Both the position numbers and the translations under genes were made by a program. From assembly GCA_964576115.1 (NCBI GenBank), contig CAZNUA010000032.1, positions 17,157 through 42,989 of the forward strand: a stretch of DNA of 25,833 bases, read 5' to 3'. This document shows positions 1-7,562 of the stretch, piece by piece; position 1 is the stretch's first letter, and every line of letters begins with the position of its first letter. The DNA comes from CAYSYY01 sp964576115 [NCBI: uncultured Gemmatimonadota bacterium] (lineage in GTDB: Bacteria > Blakebacterota > Blakebacteria > Blakebacterales). The notes under the pieces are model-generated. The model was not told the DNA's origin, did no database searches, and saw nothing but the letters and a program-made list of their open reading frames with translations.

Positions 1-455
1 GCTTCGGCCAGGCAGGCCCGCAGACGCCGGGCCTCGCCCCTGAACTCCTCGCGCATGTAGATGAAGGCGTGCTCGCAGCCGATGGCGCGGCAGGCGATGA
101 GGATCCCCTCAATGAGCCGGTGGGGAGAGTGGCGCAGGAGCCAGCGGTCCTTGAAGGTGCCCGGTTCTCCCTCGTCGCAGTTGCAGACCAGGTAGATCGG
201 TTTGCCCGTGTCCCGGGGCACAAAGCCCCACTTGACCCCGGCCGGGAAGCCGGCTCCGCCCCGGCCGCGGATGTTGGAGGTCTTGACCTCGGCGTGAACC
301 TCTTCGGGTGAGAGCTCGAACACGGCCCTTTTGAGACCCCGGTAGCCTTCGCCCCCCTCGGTGTACAGAGGCAGGGTGCACATGCCGGCCCGGGCCGCAT
401 CGGTCATCAGGATCGGAGGACGATCTTCGCGGGTACGCCAGGGAGCCGAACTCAC
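1..455 (-). CDS. nuoF: NADH-quinone oxidoreductase subunit F (5' part of gene, truncated by window edge)
   Basis: This is the flavoprotein subunit of complex I, which binds NADH and FMN and passes electrons to the iron-sulfur chain on the cytoplasmic side. Only the first 151 codons are in the window and the frame is open to base 1. The Gly-rich nucleotide loop GRGGAGFPAGVKW lies at about residues 64-76. The family motif CNCDEGEPGTFKDR follows at about 91-104; its second Cys replaces the Ala, Ser or Gly I would expect there. The start is GTG at 455-453. Its first bases overlap the nuoE stop as GTGA, and a GGAGGTG ribosome-binding sequence lies just upstream inside nuoE. The N-terminal 35 residues are less conserved; a start at Met17 is possible but lacks such a site. 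The C-terminal half, with the N3 cluster cysteines, is outside the window. Confidence 0.95.
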   Translation of the reverse strand, partial: MSSAPWRTREDRPPILMTDAARAGMCTLPLYTEGGEGYRGLKRAVFELSPEEVHAEVKTSNIRGRGGAGFPAGVKWGFVPRDTGKPIYLVCNCDEGEPGTFKDRWLLRHSPHRLIEGILIACRAIGCEHAFIYMREEFRGEARRLRACLAE

Positions 456-973
456 GGTTCACCTCCAGGCACCGCGGTATACCCCGGGGGGATCTCTCCG
501 GCTCGCAGGGCCGCGACGACTCCCTCGCACTGTTCGGGGCTGAAGGCTTCGTAGTAGCGGAAGTCGATCTGTACGGCCGGCCCTGTGCCGCAGCAGGCCA
601 GACATTCGACCCAGCGCAGGGTGATCAGGCCGTCGGGGGTGGTCTCTCCCATCCGGATGCCGAGCAGTTCCTCGAACCGCGAGGCCACCTCGCCCGAGCC
701 GGCCAGGGCGCACGGCAGGGTGCGGCAGATGTTGATGACGTGGCGGCCGCGCTCTTCGGTGAAGAGGTTGTGATAAAAGGTCGCCACTCCGGCCACGGTC
801 GACACGGGCACCTCGAGTTCGGCCGCCACGTACTGCAGGACCTCGTAGGAGAGGTGACCGAAATCTGACTGGGCCAGTTGCAGGGCGGGGATGAGCAGGC
901 TGCCCGGATCGGGGAACTCGGACCGCATCTCGTCCAGCGCCCGGCGCGATTCTTCGGAAAAGGCGAGGGCCAT
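452..973 (-). CDS. nuoE: NADH-quinone oxidoreductase subunit E (24 kDa, [2Fe-2S] N1a)
   Basis: This is a thioredoxin-like ferredoxin subunit of the NADH-dehydrogenase module, partner of NuoF. The 173-residue length is normal. An N-terminal helical part (about 8-70, with the ATFY segment) precedes the thioredoxin fold. The four cluster ligands are visible as C83 and C88 (C-x4-C) and C124 and C128 (C-x3-C, in ECLACCGTGP), the classic N1a arrangement. Its ATG shares one base with the nuoD stop (TGATG), and its TGA overlaps the nuoF GTG, so nuoD, nuoE and nuoF are probably translationally coupled. Presence of E and F means the complex uses NADH rather than only ferredoxin or F420. Confidence 0.96.
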   Translation of the reverse strand: MALAFSEESRRALDEMRSEFPDPGSLLIPALQLAQSDFGHLSYEVLQYVAAELEVPVSTVAGVATFYHNLFTEERGRHVINICRTLPCALAGSGEVASRFEELLGIRMGETTPDGLITLRWVECLACCGTGPAVQIDFRYYEAFSPEQCEGVVAALRAGEIPPGYTAVPGGEP

Positions 974-2241
974 CAGCAGTCCAGTTCCCCGGCGATGACG
1001 TTCAGGCTCGAGACGCAGGCGATCGCGTCGGAGATCGAACCCCCGATCAGGAGGCGGTCGATGGCGCTGTAGTAATAGAAACAGGGCCGGCGCACGTGCA
1101 CCCGGTAGGGGCCGACCCCGCCGTCGGAGACGATGTAGAAGCCCAGCTCGCCGTTGGCGGCTTCGGTGGAGTGGTAGTACTCCCCGGGCGGCACCGGCAC
1201 TCCGTGCATGGTCAGCTTGAAGTGATTGATCAGGCTCTCCATGCGGGTGTAGACGTCCTTTTTATCGGGCAGACTGATGGCCGGATCCTCGATCCGCCAG
1301 GGCCCCTCGGGGATGTTTTCCACGGCCTGATCGATGATCTTCAAACTCTCGATCATCTCGAGCAGGCGTACGGTATACCGGCTGTACACGTCGCCGGTCT
1401 CGCCGGTCGGAATCTCGAACTCGAACTCCGGGTAACACATGTAGGGGGTGGCTTTACGCACGTCGTAGTCCACCCCGGCGGCCCGCAGGTTGGGGCCGGT
1501 GAAGCCGTAGGACAGCGCCGTTTCGGCGTCGATCGGCGAGACGTTGAGGGTCCGGTCGATGAAGATGCGGTTGCGGCTCAGGACGTCGTCGAAGTCCTTG
1601 AAGACCTGGGGGAAGCCCTTGACCCAGGCCCGCACGTCCTCCACGAAATCCAGGGGTACGTCCCGTTCGAGCCCCCCGATCCGGCCGAAAGTGGTGGTCA
1701 GCCGGGCGCCGGTCTGCTTCTCGATGATCTGGTAGGCCTTCTCGCGCTCGGCGTAGTACCAGAGGAAACCGGTGAAGGCGCCCATGTCCACCCCGAGGAT
1801 GCCCATGCTGATGAGGTGGTCCATGATGCGCGACATCTCGACGATGATGGTGCGTACGTACTGAGCCCGCTTCGGGGCCTCGATCCCCAGCATGTGCTCG
1901 ACCGCCAGCAGCCAGCCGACGTTGTTCATCGGAGCCGAGACGTAGTTCATGCGGTCGGTACAGTTCAGGAACTGCTGCCAGGAATAGACCTCGCCCAGCT
2001 TCTCGAAGGAGCGGTGCAGGTAGCCGATGTGCGGTTCGGTCTCGACGATGACCTCGCCCTCGAGGGTGGCGATGTTGTGCAGCACGCCGTGCATGGCGGG
2101 GTGGTAGGGACCGATGTTGACGACGATCCGGTCCTCCTGGGCGCTCTCCTCATAGAGGTCGAGCTCGGGGGGAACCGACTCCCAGTACCAGCGCGAGGCT
2201 TCGTCGAGGCGGTGTTCTTCGCGCTCGCTCCGGCGGGTCAT
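973..2241 (-). CDS. nuoD: NADH-quinone oxidoreductase subunit D (49 kDa)
   Basis: This is the 49-kDa subunit of complex I, related to the large subunit of [NiFe] hydrogenases. With NuoB it forms the quinone-binding site at the junction of the peripheral and membrane arms. The 422 residues span the full family length. Recognisable blocks are GPYHPAMHGVLHN near residue 44, ETEPHIGYLHRSFEKLGE, QFLNCTDRMNYVSAPMNN, the long MDHL...GAFTGFLWYYAERE helix region and the C-terminal YRVHVRRPCFYYYSAI. It is not fused to NuoC, unlike in Escherichia coli. An AGAGG sequence precedes the ATG and the gap to nuoC is 9 bases. Confidence 0.97.
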   Translation of the reverse strand: MTRRSEREEHRLDEASRWYWESVPPELDLYEESAQEDRIVVNIGPYHPAMHGVLHNIATLEGEVIVETEPHIGYLHRSFEKLGEVYSWQQFLNCTDRMNYVSAPMNNVGWLLAVEHMLGIEAPKRAQYVRTIIVEMSRIMDHLISMGILGVDMGAFTGFLWYYAEREKAYQIIEKQTGARLTTTFGRIGGLERDVPLDFVEDVRAWVKGFPQVFKDFDDVLSRNRIFIDRTLNVSPIDAETALSYGFTGPNLRAAGVDYDVRKATPYMCYPEFEFEIPTGETGDVYSRYTVRLLEMIESLKIIDQAVENIPEGPWRIEDPAISLPDKKDVYTRMESLINHFKLTMHGVPVPPGEYYHSTEAANGELGFYIVSDGGVGPYRVHVRRPCFYYYSAIDRLLIGGSISDAIACVSSLNVIAGELDC

Positions 2242-2250
2242 GCCGTGCCT

Positions 2251-2850
2251 CTACAGATCATGCAGTTCCTTCCACGAGGTCATACGCTTGTTACCCTGCA
2301 GTTCGCCCTGCCGGTGTTTGGCCCGCTCCGGTCCCTCGATGGGGAAGTCCTTGCGCTGCGGGTGCCCCTCGTAGTCGTCGGGCATGAGGATGCGGACCAG
2401 ATTCGGGTGTCCCTCGAAGCTGATCCCCATCATGTCGAAGACCTCGCGTTCGGCCCAGTTGGCCGAATGATGGCGGCCGGTCAGGGTGGGCACGCTCTGC
2501 CCCTCGGCCACCCAGGCTCTGACCCGGATGCGCCGGCCCCGGTGCCGGTCGAGAAAATGCCAGACGACCGCGAAACGTTCGGGGTGGGATTCGGGCCAGG
2601 CCAGGTAGTCGACCGCGGTCACGTCGAGCAGGATTCCGAAGCCGGTTTCCTCGTCGATGGACTCCAGGGTTTCGGAAACCTCGACGATCCGGGCGGGGGA
2701 GATCACCAGCGTTATCATGTCGGGTCCGGAGAGGACCTTGAGCAGATTCTCGCCCAGGCGCTGCTCGACGGCGGCGATGGCGCGCTCCTCCCAGTCGGCG
2801 GGGGGGCGCAGTTCGCGAGCGGGGATCGTATTGTCGAGGGGCCGGTTCAC
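2251..2850 (-). CDS. nuoC: NADH-quinone oxidoreductase subunit C (30 kDa)
   Basis: This is the 30-kDa peripheral-arm subunit of complex I, which packs against NuoD and NuoB. The 199-residue protein carries the family signature near its C-terminus: [30 protein letters not shown] and QRKDFP, with DMM where many homologues have DLF. The start is GTG at 2850, overlapping the nuoB stop as GTGA, with GGAGG about 8 bases upstream inside nuoB. Length and motifs are normal. The first 25 residues are poorly conserved, as is usual for the family. Confidence 0.95.
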   Translation of the reverse strand: MNRPLDNTIPARELRPPADWEERAIAAVEQRLGENLLKVLSGPDMITLVISPARIVEVSETLESIDEETGFGILLDVTAVDYLAWPESHPERFAVVWHFLDRHRGRRIRVRAWVAEGQSVPTLTGRHHSANWAEREVFDMMGISFEGHPNLVRILMPDDYEGHPQRKDFPIEGPERAKHRQGELQGNKRMTSWKELHDL

Positions 2851-3431
2851 TCTCCAGCCTCCGGGTTTCGGAGCCGGGTGAGTTCTTCGAGCCGCCGTTC
2901 CCGTAACTCCTCGTTGACCGCCGCCTGGACCTGACGCCGGATCCAGGCCCGTGATTCATGCCCGACGCCCTCCTTGCCCTGGATCAGTTCCTGCAGCATG
3001 ACGAGGGCGTGCAGGACCATCTCGGGGCGGGGAGGACAACCCGGGATGAAGACATCAACCGGGATGAAATCGTCCACGCCCTGGACCACGCTGTAGACGT
3101 CGAACATGCCTCCCGAGGAAGCACAGGCGCCCATCGAGATGCACCACTTCGGCTCGGGCATCTGCTCCCAGACTTTCAGAATGACCGGTTTGGTCTTCAG
3201 ACAGATGGTGCCGATGACGATCAGCAGGTCGGCCTGGCGGGGACTGAAGGCCTGCCGTTCGGCTCCGAACCGGGCCAGGTCGTAGCGTGACGCCATGGTG
3301 GACATGTACTCGATGCCGCAGCAGGCGGTGGCGAAGGGGCTGGGCCAGAGACTGTACTTGCGGCCCCAGGAGACCAGGTCGTTGATCTTGCCGACCAGGA
3401 CGTTGTCGGTCAGCCGGGATATCACTCCCAT
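2847..3431 (-). CDS. nuoB: NADH-quinone oxidoreductase subunit B (20 kDa, [4Fe-4S] N2)
   Basis: NuoB carries the terminal cluster N2, which delivers electrons to quinone. The 194-residue product has the tandem cysteines C37 and C38 ([10 protein letters not shown]), C103 ([11 protein letters not shown]) and C132 (PGCPPRPE), the four N2 ligands. The open frame runs further upstream, but that extension is Arg/Pro-rich and overlaps nuoA in another frame, so the start is placed at ATG 3431, giving a 10-base overlap with nuoA. A GTG two codons later (3425) would give a 4-base GTGA overlap like those elsewhere here, and cannot be excluded. The C-terminal tail of about 40 residues is charged. Confidence 0.95.
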   Translation of the reverse strand: MGVISRLTDNVLVGKINDLVSWGRKYSLWPSPFATACCGIEYMSTMASRYDLARFGAERQAFSPRQADLLIVIGTICLKTKPVILKVWEQMPEPKWCISMGACASSGGMFDVYSVVQGVDDFIPVDVFIPGCPPRPEMVLHALVMLQELIQGKEGVGHESRAWIRRQVQAAVNEELRERRLEELTRLRNPEAGE

Positions 3432-3778
3432 TCCAGACCGCCTTTCCGCCACACGTACACCAGCCCCACCGTCAGGACGGCCAGGAAGATGACGATCTCG
3501 ATCAGACCGAAGAGCCCGAGGCGCCGGAAGAGGACGGCCCAGGGGAAGAGGAAGACCGTTTCGACGTCGAAGACGATGAAGACGATCGCGATCAGGTAGA
3601 ACCTCACATTGGTACGCCGCTGGGCGGCGTCGCGCAGGGGAACGCCGCATTCGAAAACGTCGAGAAGTTTCTCCTGGGAGGAATGCGCTCCGAGCAGGCG
3701 GGGCACGATAAGCATGAAGACACCCATCCCGAGGGAGATGAGAACGAGTAGTCCGAGCGCGATGAAATCCTCATGCAT
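3422..3778 (-). CDS. nuoA: NADH-quinone oxidoreductase subunit A
   Basis: This is a small membrane subunit of complex I near the quinone entry site. The 118 residues form three predicted membrane segments: about 6-28, 60-82 and 88-110. The conserved loop with FECG at about 42-45 and the FDVE motif at about 74-77 in the second helix are present. It is the first gene of the nuo operon. The ATG at 3778 is preceded by AAGGGCCC, which could act as a short ribosome-binding site, but the same bases lie directly after a good -10 element (see the promoter entry). Confidence 0.95.
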   Translation of the reverse strand: MHEDFIALGLLVLISLGMGVFMLIVPRLLGAHSSQEKLLDVFECGVPLRDAAQRRTNVRFYLIAIVFIVFDVETVFLFPWAVLFRRLGLFGLIEIVIFLAVLTVGLVYVWRKGGLEWE

Positions 3779-3784
3779 GGGCCC

Positions 3785-3813
3785 TTATTACCACTCGACC
3801 ACGGACGACTCAA
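3785..3813 (-). promoter_or_regulatory. nuoA: Candidate sigma70-type promoter for the nuo operon
   Basis: Reading the minus strand, TTGAGT (3813-3808) is followed by a 17-base spacer and TAATAA (3790-3785), close to the TTGACA/TATAAT consensus. Standard spacing puts the transcription start at about base 3778, which is the A of the nuoA ATG, so the mRNA could be leaderless or nearly so. The hexamers and spacing are seen; promoter activity is inferred. An upstream promoter further into the intergenic region is an alternative. Confidence 0.45.
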
Positions 3814-4033
3814 GCCTTTTTCAAAAACAAAATTCAGTTCGTAGTCCGAAGATCAATCCTCGAGTTCGAATAAACCGTGACCGGTCTCGAATCGTTGTGA
3901 GGGGTAAGAGCACGCTCCTGAGAAGCGCGCCGGTCCCGATCGGTGGTCGGATCGGAAAGCACCGGAGAGGGAACCCCCGGTGAAAAAGATGAGTATCAGG
4001 GAACGTATTCTGCGTGTGGGGCCAAAGGTTCGG

Positions 4034-4064
4034 ACCCCCGGGGGTGTCTAAACGGGTGAGACAC
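4034..4064. promoter_or_regulatory. Two abutting inverted repeats, possible operator upstream of the efflux cassette
   Basis: ACCCCCGGGGGT (4034-4045) is a perfect 12-base palindrome. It runs into GTGTCT (4044-4049), which pairs with AGACAC (4059-4064) across a 9-base loop. Their position about 50-80 bases ahead of the first channel gene suits an operator or a 5'-leader hairpin. No regulator gene lies in the window, and no known operator consensus was recognised. Confidence 0.3.
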
Positions 4065-4112
4065 TCGATCCGACATCTTCATCGATACATACAGCGAAAG
4101 GACGTTTCGGAC

Positions 4113-5786
4113 ATGCGCCTGAACCCCAATTCCCGGCCGGCGGCCTCAGGAGCGGTTCTCGCCGCCGTCCTCGTCGGGCTCATCCTTGCCGTGCCCCCGA
4201 CTCCGGCTGCAGCCCAGGTCACCGACCGCACAGCCGCCCCGCAGGACACCCTCATCATCGAACCGACCGATGTCGACATCTTCGATCGCGAGGATGCCGA
4301 TCTGGTCATGACCTTGGACGACGTTGTCGACCTGGCTCTGGAGCAATCCTTCCAGGTCTACCGGATGAAGCAGCAGTACCTGCAGAGCGCCTATAGCCTG
4401 GAACGGGCCCGGAGCAACCTGCGCACCCAGGTCGATTTCCGTGGGACGTTGCCCAGTATCACTCAGGGCATCAGTCCTCAGCTGACATACGACCAGCAGG
4501 GGAACCCCTCCCTGGATTACCTGCGGAACGGTCGCACCAACATGAACATGAACATCGATCTCTCCCAACCCCTGATTACGAACGGGAATGTCACCCTGTC
4601 GGGGGGACTGCGGGGATCGGAGTCGTTCAACGAGCTGACCGGTGGGCGTCCTGATGTGGAAAACCGTTCGGTCCAGCCCTCACTAGGGATCAGCTTCACG
4701 CAGCCGCTTTTCCAGTACAATGAAATCAAGGCGGCTCTGCGCAGCGCCGAACTCACGTTCGAGTCGCTCGATCGAACCTACACCCAGGACGAGCTGCAGC
4801 AGATCAACCAGATCACAACCCGTTTCTACGGGCTCTACCAGCAGCAGCGCTCCCTGGAAAACCAGGCTGAGTCCTTCGCGTTGAGCGAGGAGAACTACAT
4901 TACCGGTCAGCGCAAGTACGCCGCCGGGTTGATCGCCGAGGTGGACAAGATGCAGCTCGAAGTCCAGCAGGCCAACGACCTCGACCGGCTCGAAGGAGCC
5001 ATCAATACCCACGAACAGCAGATGTTTTCCTTCAACCGCCTGATCGGTTTGCCCCTCGAGACGAAGGTCTGGGTGGAATACAACGAGGACTTCGTGCCGA
5101 TTACGGTCAACGTCGACCAGGCTCTGGAACTGGCTTTCGAGAATCGAGCCGACATCCGGTTGCAGGAAATCGCCATCGAACAACAGGAAATGAGTGTGCG
5201 CCAGCAGGTCTCAAACGGGCGTCCCAACCTGCAGTTCAATGCAGGGTACGACCTGACCGGCAACTCGACCCTGAGCGGTCTCGGGATAGCCGATCCCTGG
5301 AACACCCATATCACCGAGTCAATCAAGAGCGATAATCGCAGCCCGAATACCAATGTCAGCCTGACCTTGCGCATTCCCATATACGATTCGGGTCGGAACC
5401 GGTCTTCGGTGGAGCGTTCGAGAGTCTCTCTCGAAATCGCCGAACGCCAGCTTTCTGAAACCGAGGAAAATCTGAAACAGCAGGTCATCAACGCCGTCCG
5501 GAGTGTGGAGAGTGCCACCCGCCGGCTTCAAATCCAGATCGCCAACCTGGCCGTGGCGGAACAGCAGTTCTCGATCAGCCGGACCCGCTACGATCGGGGA
5601 GAGATCACCACCACCGAGCTGATGAACGCTCAAACGCAGTACAGCAGCACCCAGGCCAACTACCTCGGAGCTCTTATCGGGTATGAAGAAGCCAAAGCGA
5701 ACCTGACCGAGATCACCCTCTGGGACTGGGAGAACAACCGCCAGATCGTGCGGCGCACATCGCCCCCCGTACCCGGTGGTCGATAG
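4113..5786 (+). CDS. TolC-family outer-membrane efflux channel, copy 1
   Basis: This is an outer-membrane factor that would form the exit duct of a tripartite efflux pump. The ATG at 4113 follows AAAGGA. It opens a 557-residue protein with a signal peptide: basic Arg near the start, hydrophobic 12-27 and a likely cut after PAAA at residue 34. Two outer-membrane-efflux repeats follow, at about 68-310 and 333-535, each with long Gln/Glu-rich coiled-coil helices and a strand-rich part (for example SQPLITNGNVTLSGG and SFTQPLFQYN). The C-terminus is ALIGYEEAKANLTEITLWDWE plus a short Pro-rich tail. The frame continues upstream to 4014, but that part lacks a ribosome site and would precede the signal peptide. 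It has no lipobox Cys. It is clearly paralogous to the next gene, 100 bases downstream; substrate is unknown. Confidence 0.9.
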   Translation: MRLNPNSRPAASGAVLAAVLVGLILAVPPTPAAAQVTDRTAAPQDTLIIEPTDVDIFDREDADLVMTLDDVVDLALEQSFQVYRMKQQYLQSAYSLERARSNLRTQVDFRGTLPSITQGISPQLTYDQQGNPSLDYLRNGRTNMNMNIDLSQPLITNGNVTLSGGLRGSESFNELTGGRPDVENRSVQPSLGISFTQPLFQYNEIKAALRSAELTFESLDRTYTQDELQQINQITTRFYGLYQQQRSLENQAESFALSEENYITGQRKYAAGLIAEVDKMQLEVQQANDLDRLEGAINTHEQQMFSFNRLIGLPLETKVWVEYNEDFVPITVNVDQALELAFENRADIRLQEIAIEQQEMSVRQQVSNGRPNLQFNAGYDLTGNSTLSGLGIADPWNTHITESIKSDNRSPNTNVSLTLRIPIYDSGRNRSSVERSRVSLEIAERQLSETEENLKQQVINAVRSVESATRRLQIQIANLAVAEQQFSISRTRYDRGEITTTELMNAQTQYSSTQANYLGALIGYEEAKANLTEITLWDWENNRQIVRRTSPPVPGGR

Positions 5787-5886
5787 CCGGACGAGGTAAA
5801 CGGACGTAACCGAAACCGACAGGCGCTGCGGATCGAGTGTCTCAGCCCGGCTCCGCGCGCCGGACAGCACAGCAAGGAGAATACCC

Positions 5887-7539
5887 GTGAGGATGTCATC
5901 CTCCTGCGGAGCCCGACCCATCCTTCTCACCACCCTGACCTTCATCGGCGCCGGACTGCTTCTGCTGCCGGCCGGGCCCGTCCCGGCCGGTGCCCAGCAG
6001 GTGACCGCGCTGCAGGCCCAGGAGGTGACGATACCCACCAGGGCCGAGGCCGACCTGGTCCTTTCGCTGAATGAGGCGATCGATGTCTCTCTGGACAAAT
6101 CGTTCGGCATCTTCCAGCTGCAGCAGGGCTACCTGCAGACTTCGTACTACCTGGAGTACTCCCAGCGGGCCCTGAAGCCCCACATGCAGTTCAACTCCAA
6201 CGGCCTGCCGGGAATCAGCCAGAGCATCGATCCGCAGTTTTACTACAACCCGATCACCGGCCAGCAGGAACTGGGCTATCTGAAGATGAGCCGCATGACC
6301 GGGGATATGGCCCTGTCGCTCTGGAAGCCGCTGATCACCAACGGCAGTGTCGCCGTGAGCATGGGCATGAGCGGCAATGAAGCCGAGAATGATCTGCCGG
6401 CGGGGGGCAACACGAAAAATCGATCCTTTCAGCCCTTCGTCGGGGTAAGCTTCAACCAGCCCATGTTTCAGTACAATTCCCGCCGTGGCGACCTGCGCGA
6501 CAACGAATTGAGGATGGAGAGTCAGGCCCTGCGATATACCGAGGAGGAAGTGCGCCAGATCAACCAGGTCACCCGGACCTTCTACGATCTGCTGCAGCAA
6601 CAGCAGGCGGTCGAACTGGCGGCCGAGGATTACGACCAGAGTGTGGCCAACTACCGGACCGGCCTGCGCCGGTACCATTCGGCCCAGCAGAACGAGACCG
6701 ACGTGCTCAGCCTGCAGGTTGAGATGTCCAACGCCCTGAGCAGCCTGGAACAGGAGAAGGTCAACCTCGAGAGCCAGCAGTTCGCCTTCAACCGCGGGGT
6801 CGGACTGCCCCTGGAAACCCGTATCTGGGTCGAGGAGGACCTGCAGTACGAGCCGATCGAGGTGGACGTGGAGCGGGCCCTGGAACTGGCCCTTGAGCAA
6901 CGCAGCGATATTCGCCGGGCCGAGATCACCCTGGAACAGGACGAACTGACCCTGCGCCAGCAGGTCTCGAACGGTCGTCCCGACCTTCAGCTCAACGCCT
7001 CTTACGCCCTGAGCGGCAACTCCAGTCTGAGTGCCACGGCTGACGATCCCTGGTCGACCCATTTCAGTGAGGCGCTCAATGCAGATAACCGCAGTCCCCT
7101 GACCAGGGTTTCGCTGACCCTGAGCATCCCCATTTTGGACGGGAAGCAGAACAGGGCTCTGGTCGAACGGCAGATGTCGGTCATCCGGGAACAGGAGCGG
7201 CAGATCGAAGAGGCCCGGGCCACCCTGCGGCAGGAGGTCATCAACCGGGTACGGGCGGTCGAGAGCGCCATGCGGCAGATGGAGATCCGGGAGCAGAGCC
7301 TGCAGATCGCCCGGACCTCCTACCAGATCACCCGGCAGCAGTACGAACGGGGCGAAACCGACCTGAACACCCTGCTGAGGGCCCAGACAACGCGCCGCAA
7401 CTCAGAAACGCAGCATCTGCAGGCGCGCATCACATACGAAATGGCCAAGGCCAACCTGAAAGAAATCACCCTCTGGGACTGGGAGACCAACCAGCCGGTC
7501 CGGCAGAGGACCACGACGCCCGTTCCCTTCGGCGGCTGA
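5887..7539 (+). CDS. TolC-family outer-membrane efflux channel, copy 2
   Basis: This is a second outer-membrane factor in tandem with copy 1. The start is GTG at 5887, 6 bases after AAGGAGA; an in-frame ATG at 5893 is possible but lies 12 bases from that site. The signal peptide has a hydrophobic core at about 11-30 and a likely cut after PAGA near residue 36. The 550-residue protein shares colinear blocks with copy 1: KPLITNGSV, SFNQPMFQYN, LRQQVSNGRPDLQ, DPWSTH, DNRSP and the terminal EITLWDWE. The two genes therefore come from a tandem duplication that has diverged considerably. The adaptor gene follows after 23 bases, so this channel is probably co-transcribed with the pump. Confidence 0.9.
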   Translation: MRMSSSCGARPILLTTLTFIGAGLLLLPAGPVPAGAQQVTALQAQEVTIPTRAEADLVLSLNEAIDVSLDKSFGIFQLQQGYLQTSYYLEYSQRALKPHMQFNSNGLPGISQSIDPQFYYNPITGQQELGYLKMSRMTGDMALSLWKPLITNGSVAVSMGMSGNEAENDLPAGGNTKNRSFQPFVGVSFNQPMFQYNSRRGDLRDNELRMESQALRYTEEEVRQINQVTRTFYDLLQQQQAVELAAEDYDQSVANYRTGLRRYHSAQQNETDVLSLQVEMSNALSSLEQEKVNLESQQFAFNRGVGLPLETRIWVEEDLQYEPIEVDVERALELALEQRSDIRRAEITLEQDELTLRQQVSNGRPDLQLNASYALSGNSSLSATADDPWSTHFSEALNADNRSPLTRVSLTLSIPILDGKQNRALVERQMSVIREQERQIEEARATLRQEVINRVRAVESAMRQMEIREQSLQIARTSYQITRQQYERGETDLNTLLRAQTTRRNSETQHLQARITYEMAKANLKEITLWDWETNQPVRQRTTTPVPFGG

Positions 7540-7562
7540 GCATATAAAGGAGAGTAGAACCG

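Larger units (their letters stand above)
3779..4112. other. Divergent intergenic region between nuoA and the efflux cassette
   Basis: These 334 bases separate divergent transcription units. No credible gene is seen. Next to nuoA there is a 40-base AT-rich stretch (about 3815-3855) and the candidate nuo promoter. The centre and right half contain inverted repeats: CCGATC/GATCGG with an 8-base loop (3936-3955), the 12-base palindrome ACCCCCGGGGGT (4034-4045), and GTGTCT/AGACAC (4044-4064). No plus-strand promoter with acceptable hexamers and spacing was found by eye. An AAAGGA ribosome-binding site lies at about 4097-4102 for the next gene. Confidence 0.6.

Noticed and set aside
1096-2934. A 612-codon plus-strand frame opposite nuoD and nuoC
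   Set aside because: Same type of high-GC shadow. It crosses two well-supported complex I genes and shows no recognisable motifs.
4006-4011. TATTCT as the -10 element of a promoter for the efflux cassette
   Set aside because: No acceptable -35 hexamer at 16-18 bases upstream.
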